Assembly: GCA_037126765.1 (NCBI GenBank)
Contig: JBBCBC010000033.1
Span: 11,050,085-11,114,084, forward strand
Reading direction: 5' to 3'
Source of the DNA: Stenogyne calaminthoides
Lineage: Eukaryota > Streptophyta > Magnoliopsida > Lamiales > Lamiaceae
DNA: 64,000 bases
The translations under genes were made by a program, and so were the position numbers. The notes under the pieces are model-generated. The model did no database searches, was not told the DNA's origin, and saw nothing but the letters and a program-made list of their open reading frames with translations. This document shows, piece after piece, positions 46,571 through 57,836 of the stretch. Each line of letters opens with the position of its first letter. Position 1 is the stretch's first letter.

Positions 46571-47487
46571 TATTTAATTGATTTAGAAATGAAATTCTGA
46601 ATGTGTATACATAATATAATTCTATTTGAAATTATCATCATATTTTAAATAAAGGAAAATATCCAAAAATTATCAACAACTCCCTTATTATACAATACAT
46701 ATAAAAAAATTATGAATAAATAAAGAAAAATAGACACAAGATAAAATATGAATAAATAGACACAAGATAGAAAATATGAGCAAGAAGACAAAAAAATAGT
46801 AGCAAGAAGACTCATTAAGAGCATTTATGTAATTCAACCACCTTTTGGAACCTTACAGTTATGTTTTAAAAAATTGGAATCTAATAGTAATAAATGAAAT
46901 CAAATGGAACCTAATAGTCGTTCAGTCTATTCAATTGTCTCAAGTGAATACAATGATTAGCCTTATATATAGAGAAGGCAATACAAACGTACAAAAAGCC
47001 AGTAAGTTTGTTACTTGAAGTGGTGTGAAGGAGTGATATGGCTAAATGTTGTGTACAATAGTGTGTATACGTGGATAACTCTAAATTACTCAACAATTGA
47101 ACATTGAAAAAAGAAGTGATGGATGGATATATTAACTCAAAATATGGAGTACATGAACATATAGAAGACGAATCAGGCAAAAATCAAACTGAGGTCAATA
47201 CTTATCCAAGAAAAAAGAAAACAAATGAAGCAGGGAACTGCAAAAGCTTTAAATAAAAAAGCGACTAAAGGTACTTGCTAAATTTAGGGAAAAAAACTTT
47301 AGGAATCATCTCTTTACATCAGTTTCAATTGGTTAACATTTTACATCCCACTTCTTATTAAAAGGTCACCTCTATCATTTATTATAACACTACTAATGCG
47401 GATACAGCATTAAACAGGCCAAATTACAGCAAAAAATGTTGTTCCGATGATGAAAAACATTCAATATATATAATCAAATAGGCATAC
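46571..47487. other. AT-rich spacer, no gene seen
   Basis: No convincing coding, RNA or repeat signal was recognised. Confidence 0.4.
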
Positions 47488-47614
47488 TTGTATGAGACCG
47501 TCTCACAGTGAGACGGGATATAAGTTGGACATTTACGCTTTAACATTTTATGAGGGGTGGATGTGATTTGTGCTTAGTTGTACCCCGTCTCATACATGAG
47601 ACCGTTTCATATGA
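47488..47614. mobile_element. Small MITE-like inverted repeat
   Basis: ~127 bp with imperfect ~30-bp terminal inverted repeats: GTATGAGACCGTCTCACAGT at the left and, read inward on the other strand, ATATGAAACGGTCTCATGTA at the right. The termini are themselves palindromic (GAGACCGTCTC). It carries no gene. A target duplication is not clear. Confidence 0.65.
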
Positions 47615-47879
47615 GTTTTTGTCATAATTCAAAATACTAAACTTTACAATCTTCCAAATATCCAAGCAGGTAGTTGAGCTATTAAGGCCACAAGAATAGA
47701 AACATGTGATAAATAGGACATTTATAATGAGAAAAATACATGCACAAATAGATTAATGCTATGAAACGAAACGACACAAAAAGATGAACAGGCAAAACCC
47801 TAGAGAGTTAGAACCGCATTAAGAAATGAAGGAAAGTAGAAATCTAAAAATTGGGCAAAGGGATATTTGTCTTTTGGCC

Positions 47880-48060
47880 CACCCCTTTTCTGTATCCAGT
47901 CAAATGAATTTAAGCCGATATTTTTAATTAAATGGGTTTAATTAATATAAATCTGTTTGAATCAAATAAGAGCACACTCCTTTTTCTGTATCCAGTCAAA
48001 ATGAATTTAAGCGGATATTTTTAATTAAATGGGTTTAATACTCCCTCCGTCTCATGTAAA
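47880..48060. repeat. ~100-bp direct repeat
   Basis: TTTTCTGTATCCAGTCAAAT through AATTAAATGGGTTTAAT occurs at ~47887 and again at ~47986. A third partial match (TTTGAATCAAATAAGAG) follows the MITE at ~48288. The duplication predates insertion of the Stowaway-like unit into the second copy. Confidence 0.75.
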
Positions 48061-48280
48061 CTTATTTGACTTTTCACATATATTAAAAAATTATATTGGA
48101 AAAATAAATTAAACACCTAAACTTTGTCAAATTTTTATTATATCTCTATTTAATGATTGTCACAATTTCCAATATAATTAATGCATAAGGTTATATTAGT
48201 AAATTAATTAAAAAAAGTTACTTTATGTAAAAACAAGTCTATATATTTAAGACATTCATAAAAAAAAACAAGTTTAGAAG
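48041..48280. mobile_element. Stowaway-like MITE with decayed right end
   Basis: Starts TA-CTCCCTCCGTCTCATG, the canonical Stowaway terminus with TA target. Comparison with the unfilled direct-repeat copy (GGGTTTAATTAATATAAATC) shows the inserted block ends at GAAG-TA near 48278. The right terminal inverted repeat is not preserved. AT-rich inside, with no gene. Confidence 0.65.
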
Positions 48281-48738
48281 TATGAATCTATTTGAATCAA
48301 ATAAGAGGAGACTCCTGTTAACCCTTAACCCAATTTATACATACTCTATTATTTTTTATCTCAATATTATGCACAGAAATTGTCATTGATTAAAAATCAC
48401 AATACATTTTATACATATAACAATGATAGTCATAAATTCCATCAATGTTACGTATAAAAATTATTAATGTTCAAAAAATATTATACTCTTTACAATAAAA
48501 AAAATTCTAAAATTATTCCGGTTCAAAAATTATTATACTTTTTAAATAAAGATAGTTTCTACTCAAAAAATATTATACTTATTAAATAAAGATAATTTCT
48601 GTGTATAATAATAATTTTATATACTCTACTAATATTAAAATAATGAAATTCATAGTAAACTCAGTTCACACAGGTTCTTTTCATCAGATGAAGACTGTTT
48701 AAATATTTTGTCTACAAATCAAAATTAAATAGGAAAAG
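48281..48738. other. AT-rich spacer, no gene seen
   Basis: A TCAAAAAATATTATACTT-type word repeats at ~48470, 48520 and 48560. Nothing else is recognised. Confidence 0.4.
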
Positions 48739-48822
48739 GAATCCAGGCGGATTCGAACCGCCATCTTCTCAAAGCTTTAAAAAAGCAGTTGAGCGCTCTC
48801 CCAAATTTTGAGCTATGGATCC
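48739..48822 (-). tRNA. tRNA-like gene with a short intron, isotype uncertain
   Basis: The minus strand folds as a class I tRNA: 7-bp acceptor (GGATCCA with TGGATTC, one G-U), D stem GCTC/GAGC, anticodon stem CTCAA/TTGAG, 5-nt variable loop AAGAT, T arm GGCGG-TTCGAAT-CCGCC. A and B boxes are present. The anticodon loop is 16 nt, so about 9 nt would be intron at the usual 37/38 position. Reading the loop from its 5' end gives GCT as anticodon, but tRNA-Ser should have a long variable arm and base 37 would be T. It may be a tRNA pseudogene or a tRNA with an unusual intron. Confidence 0.6.
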
Positions 48823-50300
48823 ACCGCATAACACCTAAAATTTATTCCTCATTTATTTTTATTATCTCACTGTAAATTTTTACTTCGACTGGAATTATCG
48901 TCAATTGGGCGCAAGAACCGAGACAGGAAACTGTACGCAATCACTACATAAATTTCACACCAAAACTATTTTACTTAATTTTTTCAGTCTCTTTCATCAA
49001 ACATCTTTTAGCATCGTCAAAAAATTTAAGTATACATCATTGTGTATAAATATATTATAAAATATAAATTAAAGAGAAATAAAAGATTAGGACAATTTGG
49101 GGGTGGGAGGAAGTGGATTAGAACGTAATTATAAATAATGTCAAAAATCTTAATTATGTACATACAGGAGCCTGTATCAGAGCAACAGGTGACAATTAAT
49201 CATCTTTTACAGAGTTGTTTTAGGGGCCTCTTGTCCTTTTTCACCAAGGAACATTTATATATTAGGGACATGCTTAACACATCATATCCTAAAAAATAGA
49301 AGTCAGCACAACATAAAATCACGTAACAATACCAAAATATCTGAGTAATGAACGTAATAACAAAATGTAACGATAAAACAATATGCGGCTAACAATCACT
49401 GGCCAGAGGCTTCTAAAATAGAGCACAAAAAATCATCAAACACAGCAATTAAACAATAGTCTAGTTAGACATCCTCATCGTAAGCAAAAAATATAACATC
49501 TAAGGATTAAAATTCACGAGGGAAAATGATCTTGCACATACAGAAGCTAAGGTCCACATATGTTTTTTTCTTAAAACCCACTGCGTAGATCATTCAACGA
49601 ACTCACTACAATTTCCCTTTTATATATTTTGCAAAAAGAATCTATATTTCAAAACTACAGGGTCCAGAATTTTAAGCTTAAAAAAATCTGGAGAATTGTT
49701 CCCCTATATTTTTGTCAGCAAAAATGAGTTCAAAACTTCAAAATTGCAACAAGCTGGAATTGAAAAAAAGAAAAGAAAAAAGAAAAGGCAAGTAGCACTA
49801 AGGCGCATCAGAAAAGGTACTTGAGGCACATGTTAAAACTCTTCTAAGTCATACTGCGTGTTCCATAAAAATGAGATAATATTAAACAAGCTACAAAAAT
49901 TAACAGATGCGTATACATAATATAAATTGCAGAGTAAAACGGAAATTAACTGAATAGAAATACTATTGAGATAAACTTAATAATTAATGGAGGGGGTAAA
50001 ATAAACCTGCAGACCGACAGTCTGTTAAAGAGTAGAGACAAGACAGCAATAATATATTGAACAACCAAAGGGACTTTCCTCGAGTGCAAGCATTCCAATT
50101 CACCAAGGATGTTATGCCTTAAAGCAAAATACCACCATCTTCAGCAAGCAATTCTGTATCTATCAACAACCAATGCTCAAATCAACAAAAATACAGTAGA
50201 GGTGCAACAGGTGACGGATGGTAGATATGACAGAAACCCACTCTTAAAATAAATTCTTAAACCAAAATCCCAACTAATACTCCTAGCAGCTTACTTGGGA
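48823..50300. other. AT-rich intergenic sequence, no gene seen
   Basis: Dense stops in all frames; no RNA or transposon hallmark was recognised. Confidence 0.4.
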
Positions 50301-50820
50301 TATTGACGAGACATTCAAATCGAGATTCATCTATTCAAATTAGTTATTTCACCAACAAGAATTGTCATCCACAACATCGAGTAACCCAGCTACTCTTCCA
50401 CATAGTACACAGCAAGAGAAATATGATATCACCAGCAAACAGGACACTGAATTCAACAGATTTCCGCAACCAGCAGCAACTTATCCGATCAGGCAAGCCT
50501 CAGCAACAGACCAGCTAATATGCCCACAGCAGCAGCAGCAGCAGCAGCACCACTTGGTATTCGTAAGTGTACCAAGACAAGGTTCGACAGCACAGCAGAT
50601 TCCGCAGCATTGTAGACACTCCATATGAAATACATCTCCACCATATACAGCTCATCTATTACAATCAACCCTGTACCTTTCAAACTATACTACAACCAGA
50701 TCAAGGCTTTTCAGCCAACAAAAAGCTCAAGCCATCACATACAGATGGCTTACAACAACAGTACAACATAAAGAAAACTACCTTCAAGGTTTATTCTGTA
50801 ACGAAAAAACTGTAAAAATC
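50301..50820. other. Gln/His-coding-like stretch with a (CAG)7 microsatellite
   Basis: 50303-50628 is open in two plus frames because it is CA/CAG-rich. (CAG)7 lies at 50527-50547. The products are Gln-rich and resemble nothing. It could equally be untranslated 3' sequence of the minus-strand gene whose 5' end seems to lie near 52 kb. I do not call a gene. Confidence 0.3.
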
Positions 50821-51849
50821 ATTTTAACAGATTCATCTCACCACCATCGTAATTGAACAGAATAGACAAAGCTAAATGAAAAATTTAAGTCAAAATTTTG
50901 ATTATGGAACGTGGCGTAATGGTTATGAGTATAAACTGTGTATTCAACAACTAGTGAACTTGATAGAACTAGATAAGCTTGATCAATTTCATTGCATGGC
51001 AAGTGTTTTGGAATTGGTATGAACGTTCAAACTAATAACTTGATGATCATTACTGTTCACCTTTTTTTTTTTCAAGTAATTACAATGATGGGTTAAAAAT
51101 TTATCATCTTTATCAGAATAATTTTGTAACTTTACAAGCCATGCTTTGCTATAGACATACTAGACCGAATACTCATATGATAATAGTTAGGAAATTCCTC
51201 TACAATGGTTCTGAAAATATGGGTTCAATTCAAAATAGCTTGTCATAAGGCCATTTTAGGAAGATGATTATTAAAATAAAGATTCAATTTAAATTAGTAA
51301 ACCATGAGGCCAATTTATACAGGTCTGAAACATTATGAAAACAGGAAATTATATACTAAAACGTAGGATTAAGAAATTTAAGTAGTGCTTGTATCTTAGA
51401 TAGATGAGAAAGTACCACTTTGTACCTCGTGTCGTGGTTGCTCCGCCGAACTAATCCTCAGTTGAAATACCGTGAAATAATTGGCACGTTATCCATCGAA
51501 TGGTTTGTAATCCAGTTGTTTGTTAAATCAAATTGGAATACAACCAATTTGAAGATGATAATATGGTGAAATGGATAGACTTGTTCGTTGCCATGAGTGG
51601 TGTATGTGTGTGATTGTGTGGGGGGGGCAAAAGGTAAATTCACTGACAAAATAAAAAGACGGAGAGCAACGCAACACAACCAGAGGGCGAGAGCCGAGCA
51701 AATCCCCGTGCCATCTCCCCTCACAACCCAAAAAAATGATTTTTTTATTAGGGGTTGACCTGCCATGCGAGCGCACCCAACATGGCAAAGGTCATCTACT
51801 ACCTCACCTCGCTTTTCACGTCTCCTTTTTTTTCACATAGATCTCACGA
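50821..51849. other. Intergenic or intronic sequence, no gene seen
   Basis: AT-rich with a C/G-rich patch at 51600-51790. No supported gene. Confidence 0.35.
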
Positions 51850-51889
51850 CCTCTCTTTTTTACACAAAATATGCAACAATGAATGATAA

Positions 51890-52540
51890 CAGTAACTTCC
51901 CTTGCATTACAAAACAGTCATACACCGTTGATACTGCCGTCGCCTGCTTTGATCGGTTACCGTATCCTCCAGATTCAGAAATACCATTGGTTGATTATCA
52001 GATTCGATGACAAACGCAGAAACATCCATTTTAGAGGTAAAATCCTGCAACCGTGATTAAGAATTAATAAAATTAACAAAAACCAAAAACTAATTCCAAG
52101 TTAAGACCGCAGATCCGTGATTTACCTTCATCGATCTGTTTAACACAGCAGCTGATCAACACACGTTCAAATTATCAACTCGTGCTCGATAAACCGATCG
52201 TTTAATCGATTAAATCCTGCAAAAATCAGCTGAAATTTAAAAAACTGACGAAAACCGAGGCTTCATGCACGTAATAACCGTAGATCGTAAATTACCTGTA
52301 TCGATTTGCTTGATAAATCAGCAGATTTACTGGAACCACCCATTTCTTAGCCACGGAGGCTTGTCGACGTCGGTGGAAAAAACCAGGGAGAAACCATAAC
52401 TAAAACGTAGATCGTCTCACGATCTAAACAAATTTGGCGGAACAAATCCAAGAATAAAAATCTCCTGATGAAAAATCGAAGAAAAGAGGAGCAGAAACCA
52501 AGGCGTAGAAATGGGAGAACCCTGAGTCAGGTGAAAGAGA
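51890..52540 (-). other. Probable 5' end of an unidentified minus-strand plant gene
   Basis: On the minus strand, from ~52540: a C/T-rich 5' UTR, an ATG at ~52342 opening a short exon (MGGSSKSADLSSKSIQ) that ends at a GTAATT donor. A GCAG acceptor near 52220 follows, then a second block with a GTAAAT donor near 52127 and another GTTGCAG acceptor at ~52043, followed by a frame with MDVSAFVIESDNQPM. Splice signals and base composition look genic, but the protein is too short to identify, and the middle block contains a stop if translated. Upstream (52560-52690) AT-rich and CCGTCCGAT-type sequence could hold the promoter. Confidence 0.35.
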
Positions 52541-54040
52541 AGAGAAAGATAAGGATCAATTTATTGAGGGGGTATGATGATCCGACGGCTGAAAATGAAC
52601 AATCTGGAGTTATTTTCAATGGACGGATGCGCGTGGAATTGACTGGCGATGGTCTTAGTCGGTTGTGTAGAATAATCGGACGGCTGTGATTAGATCCTGG
52701 GGCGGGGAAAGTTCTGGATTAGGTTTCTGACGTGGACGTGAATGAAGGGCAGGTGTGCAACGTGTTTCAACTTGCGACATTTCTTTGTGCTATTCTTAGT
52801 AATTTACGTTTCGGTACTTCAACTTTGGCGAAATTATTCTTAGTTCTGGCCAAACATAGACTAGCTGATGAGGCCCAGTGGAGTATTTGGGTCGGGCCGT
52901 TGCATAATTCTTTATCGGGTTTGTGCAGTTAGAGTCCAAAGCTCTAGTGGGCTATTACCCCTAATTTCAAAATTTAGGGCCAACTGGGTAATACGAATCA
53001 TTTCTATTAATGTTGTTTGATAGTTTTTATAATGTAGTAATGAGAATAGAAGTAAGCAATTTAGGCTCCGTTTACTTTGATATTTGAAGATTATATTGGT
53101 TATGATTATGTGTGATAAAATTTGGGAATAGGGATTAAATTTTCCACTTCTTATCTCTCATTTACTTTGGTGAATTTCAGATTAATGATAATAACGTTAC
53201 AATTTTTTTTAATATGTATTTACTAAATCACCCTTAAATTAAATCCTCAGAAGAAAATTTTCCAAGTATTTCTTTTTTTTGAACAGCGCTCCACTATATT
53301 TCTTATTTCTCCATCGCAAGATGAAGCCAACGAGATGTGTTGAAAGAAGTAGAAGCCTTTTAAGGATTCGCTCAAGGCGCTTGAAGTAATATTCATGGCA
53401 ACACCTTGTAAGTTTTTTTTTTTGTTTTTGTTTTTACAGTTTCAATTTATGGTATGTGAATTGTTATCTTTAGGGCTCTTGGGGGATTATTTTGCAGATT
53501 CCTTCGGCTAGTTCTTGATACAATTAACTATGGTTGATGATAAGCCTATAGATCCAAAGAGGGAACTTGAAGAATAGCAGGCGTGTTCTAAGAGAATTCA
53601 TGGTGATGACTCTAGACACAAGCATCGCAAATTACTTGGTATAATTTACCAAATTACTCTTTTATTTCAAAAGCCAATTGCTTCATTTCTGTCGTGTTCT
53701 TGCAACAAACTATTGATGTTATCTTTAGGGCTCATCAAAATTGTTAGCTTTATCGTTTTCAGTTGATTCCCACTTGATAAGTTTAAACAATGATTGTTGT
53801 TTTGGGGAAATAATAAGTATCCCTTTTGAATTTAATTCAGGCCAGTCATTTTGCATTATCTTGCTCTGTTTGTTCAAAGGAGAAGAGTTTTATCAATTTA
53901 TTTTGATGCCCGGTATGATTTCGACTGTAATTATGTGTAAAAACAGAGTGTTTTTGCATTGCACTTGATGTATGTTTATGATCATGTTTTGTTTTTTGAA
54001 TTTGATGGATGATAAAAGATGATTTTGGGTTTAAGCAGGG
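52541..54040. other. Intergenic sequence with possible 5' remnants of the SNF2 pseudogene
   Basis: 52541-53000 is of mixed composition with no supported gene. 53040-53220 resembles a small AT-rich MITE-like block but no termini were found. 53500-53640 may be upstream exons of the SNF2 gene but the similarity is too weak to claim. Confidence 0.3.
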
Positions 54041-54466
54041 CATATTGTGTCGTCGTACGGAGAGAGGAAGTCGAGGTTTATGAAATGGGTTACTAATGGT
54101 AGGAGAGTTGCAAATACAGGTGGGCAGCAGCATCCTCACCCTTCTGGCGAAAATAGGGAATTTAGGAGGAGTTATTTCTCCAATCTCAGTCTTATTCAAA
54201 AATTATAAGAACCACTTTTTAGTTGATCTAGCTATTGGAAATTCAGTGTGAAACCTAGACACTAATGATGGTCTTTGAAGCATTACATGCCTGTGCTTAT
54301 AATACATGATTCTTGATTTTTAATCTTAGTGGCTAAGTTGGCAACTTTGAATGTTCTCCTTTTCTGCCTACATTTATTACTCAACATTTATTTTACTTGC
54401 TGGCTCTTTTCTTGTTTCTCCTTCATGAGTGCCTTGCTAATTAGAGTTTATGTGGTTTTCTTGCAG

Positions 54467-55660
54467 GATCTTAATCAACCTACAGTCGAAGCTACTCTGC
54501 CTGATGGTATCCTGTCAGTTTCTCTTCTTAGGCACCAGGTCCATGTCTGTTCATGTACAAAATTCTTTAATTGCAATTTGTATTTGTGGTTTTAAGCTTT
54601 GACCTTCTCACTTTTTCAGAAAATTGCTTTGGCGTGGATGCTTAATAAGGAATCATCTGGTTTATGTGCCGGGGGGATTTTAGCTGATGACTAGGTTAGC
54701 ATGATCATATCTTAATTTCTCCTTTCCCAACTTCCACTTTTTTGGATCTTTAACTGGCACTAAGGCTTCCTTATAATTTACCATACCACAGGGGCTGGGT
54801 AAGACCATTTCAATGATTGCCCTCATGATGATGCAGAGGTATATTGGAAAAAAATCTAAAGCTAATACCAAGACTGAAGCTTTGAATGTGGATGATGATG
54901 GTGGAGTTAGTGTTTGTGTTGATCTTGATGAAACAAACCAGATTAAAGAATCTGATGAGTTGGCAATACTTCCGGAAGCTAGTAATACCATGAAGGGATT
55001 CCAAAGCAGGAGGCCGACAGCAGGTACTTTGATAGTTTGCCCAGCAAGTAGACTTCGACAGTGGGCTAGGGAGCTTGATGAGAAAGTTACCGCTGAAGCT
55101 AAAATTTATGTTCTGCTTTATCATGGAGGCAATAAGACTAAAAGTGTAGCTGCTTTGGCAAAATATGATGCAGTTTTAACAATATATGTTATTGTGACAA
55201 ATGAAGTTCCAAAGCAACCTTTGGTTGAAGAGGATGGTGAAGAACAAAAGGATGGAGATCGATATGGATTATCTTCTGCATTTTCTGTGGATAAGAAACG
55301 GAAAAAGGCAACGGCTAATAAGAAATCGAAGAAGGGTAAAAAAGAGATTGATATGGCTGATTTTGATAGTAATTGTGGCACACTAGCAAAGGTGAAATGG
55401 ACTAGGGTTGTTTTGGATGAATCGCAAACAATAAAAAATCACAGAACACAAGTGGCCAGAGCCTACTGTAGTCTTAGAGCTAAGCGAAGATGGTGCTTAT
55501 CTAGAACACCAATACAAAATTCTATAGATGAATTATTCAGATATTTCAGATTTTTGAGATAAGATCCATATGACAAGTATAAAGCCTTTACCTCCTCTAT
55601 CAAAGCCCTTATCTCAAGAGATTCAATTAATGGTTACCGGAAGCTTCTTATAAGGCGATG
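54467..55660 (+). pseudogene. SNF2-family ATPase, CHR28-like, truncated and mutated
   Basis: Exons 54467-54538 (DLNQPTVEATLPDGILSVSL), 54620-54694 and 54792-55660 keep GT-AG introns and spell the N-lobe of a CHR28/FRG-type SNF2 helicase-like protein: KIALAWMLNKE, GGILADD, Walker A GLGKT, GTLIVCPASRLRQWARELD, TNEVPKQPLVEEDG, VVLDESQTIKNHRTQVARA, RRWCLSRTPIQNS. Such proteins are nuclear chromatin remodellers acting in RNA-directed DNA methylation. Here a TAG sits at 54692-54694 next to Walker A, motif II has Ser for Ala (DESQ), motif III has Arg for Gly (SRTP), and a TAA stands at 55560-55562. Sequence resembling the next part continues to ~55660, and the whole C-terminal lobe and RING region are missing. 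Clearly a pseudogene. Confidence 0.85.
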
Positions 55661-56460
55661 TTATGATTTATGTTATGATTTCTCCATACAAGTGTGGAGA
55701 GCACATAATATGAGTCTCTAGTTTTAATATTAAAAACATAGATATTAAGGTTGTAGATAATCTCATGAGTATTATTCAACTAGAGAAAGAGCATCAAATT
55801 ATCAAGGCATCAAATTTTGAAGCTAAGTAGAATATTGTTCTAGTTCAATTTCGGTGAATGAGTTAAATTACCTTTTGGATAACGCTACAACCAATGAGAA
55901 GAAAGAAAATCAAACTCTTGACAAATTCCCGAAATTTAATGTCACACTTTAGTAATTTGACCATAACATTTCACTCAAAATTCCAAATTGCTCCATTCAA
56001 AATTCCTTAGAAACTAGACTCCCACGACTTTCTAATGATGTGTTCTAAGAAGTCTAACTCTTCTCCAATGAAATCAGTTTAATCTGTAACCTTGACTCAT
56101 GTGCAGTGTGTTCTCAGAAACTGCATCACATACTTATCAAACAATGATGCATGAGTATGTAACATTAACAAAGAAACTTCACTGCATATCTCGCTGTAAC
56201 AGAAAATACTAATGAGCTATACTACTCAAACACACTGCGAAGAAATTCATAAATATAACTAAAAAACAGTAGTGATATAAAAGGCCCATGCCTTAACACA
56301 AAAAGTTAGACTGACGAAGGAAAATACACAACCGAATGAAATAAATGATAACAAAAACTTATCTATTGCAAAACCACAAAGCAACTTAACATCAAAACTA
56401 TTATATTACTCAATAAAAAAACCACTAAGACCACAAAGACAATGAGAGATTATCACCATT
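55661..56460. other. AT-rich spacer, no gene seen
   Basis: No coding or transposon hallmark was recognised. Confidence 0.4.
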
Positions 56461-56469
56461 ACATGTAGA

Positions 56470-56800
56470 TCAAATTTGACCGGAAAGCATAAGTGTGGCC
56501 ATCCGAGCTCGGGCGTCGTCCGGGAGAGTGAAGAAGAGCTCAAGGTTTTTATTATCGCTAATCAACATTTTTGCGACTACAATTTGTTGGTCTGCAGTTA
56601 CAACCCCCAGTTTGCCCAAAGCTTCATACAATTCATCTCTTTTCTCTTTCAAGGAGAACTCATAGCCGATCCGTTTGCCAATATCCTGTAAATTTTCATT
56701 AGTTTGGTCACAGAACTTGCCCATCAAGTTCACCATGGATTCCCCTATGGTTTCATGAATGCTTCTCTTCTTTGTTGTGTCCGGTTTATAACTCACGGCC
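56470..56800 (-). pseudogene. C-terminal fragment of a Harbinger ORF1 / Myb-SANT-like protein
   Basis: The minus-strand frame holds KRSIHETIGESMVNLMGKF, then ELYEALGKLGVVTADQQIVV and AKMLISDNKNLELFFTLPDD, ending MLSGQI. This helical C-terminal module (GKLGV-AD-VAK-L-LFF-LPD) is typical of plant Myb/SANT-like proteins related to PIF/Harbinger transposon ORF1, which bind DNA together with the transposase. The DNA-binding N-terminal half is missing, and the sequence upstream (56800-56990) is retroelement-like, so this is a fragment. Confidence 0.55.
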
Positions 56801-57400
56801 AACAAATATCGATTAACAAGGAAAATGAAAAACAACGATCAATATAACAAGCAATACAGGAATTTGGTTACCCAATTCATCTTTTGAATAAGACTACGTC
56901 TGGGGGTGCCCAAGCCAGGATTCTTTTATTATTTTATCTGCGTAATACTCTAAGTTGTTCTCCCTTTACAATGAATGGTACATGAAGTATATATAAACAA
57001 AGAACTAGGTTAAGAGTCTTCATGGGCTTCCTTCGCGGGCTTGCTAAGGCTTCAGCCGCCAAGGCTAGGGTTTCGTTAGCTAATCCGCGGATCCCGCTCC
57101 TGGATAAACTTGTCTTGCTTACGCCCCACGATATCCGCGCCAGTAACTACCCGTATCTCTTCAATATTTATCTTTTCGTCGACTTGCATACTCTCCCAAG
57201 TCGCCTCCGGCTTGCATATTCTTCCAAGTCGCCTCCATCTTGCATATTTATCCAAATCGCCTCCGACCTGTTCCTCCAAGTCGCTTCGCGATCTTTGGCC
57301 TAAGTGGCCCAGGCGAGGTTATCTCAAATGATAAACATAGTGGAAAGGCGTTCACATAACCAGGTCGGGGACCGGATTAATCCACGCTACAACAATTGCC
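56801..57400. other. LTR-like region with a 28-bp minisatellite
   Basis: On the minus strand 56870-56920 carries CTTGGGCACCCCCAGACGTAGTC followed by GAATTGGGTAACCAAATTCC, the motif also seen at 2370 and near 6090. 57183-57290 has four imperfect ~28-bp repeats of TTGCATATTCTTCCAAGTCGCCTCC. A CAACAATTGCCCCTCAAG word at ~57390 is common near plant retroelement LTR ends. No gene. Confidence 0.4.
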
Positions 57401-57836
57401 CCTCAAGTCGAGATTGTGTGCTCGCATCGGGGCCTTGACTTGACTCGTTGTTCTATCGACCTGTGGTAATTCGACCTTGGGAAGTGCTCCTGAAGTGAAT
57501 CGTCATTCTTGGGGAGGTGAATCGGCGTGAGAGATTTGACGGATTTGTTATGATGGCAAGGCAGGTAAGTGACTTCATGCGCCGTGAATCCGCCCAATTG
57601 GTGATCGCGGTGTCGGCCACGCGGGACCTCCTTGACTTTATTTCCTTCGAGGGGTCGAGAATTTACTCATATTGCATTTCGACCCCCCCTCTTTTCTTTA
57701 AAAAGGGGCGAGGGTTTTAGGCTTATTTCTTTTCACATTCGATCTCTGTGCAATCCGGTGATTTTCAAATGAAATTTCGAGTTTCCGATGAAGACTGATT
57801 CAGGTAACAACTCCCTTTCTTCTCAATTCTTCCTAT
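57401..57836 (+). other. 5' region of the plus-strand gypsy-type transposon gene
   Basis: GC-richer sequence without a supported gene. 57700-57836 has a C/T-rich leader and a CAG-GTAACA junction at ~57803, a possible 5'-UTR intron donor. Confidence 0.3.

Noticed and set aside
50303..50628. Gln-rich protein around (CAG)7
   Set aside because: Two frames are open at once, stop-free length follows from the CA-rich sequence, and no splice or domain evidence supports it.
52732..52932. 66-codon hydrophobic plus-strand frame
   Set aside because: No family resemblance, no promoter or splice context, and length within chance.
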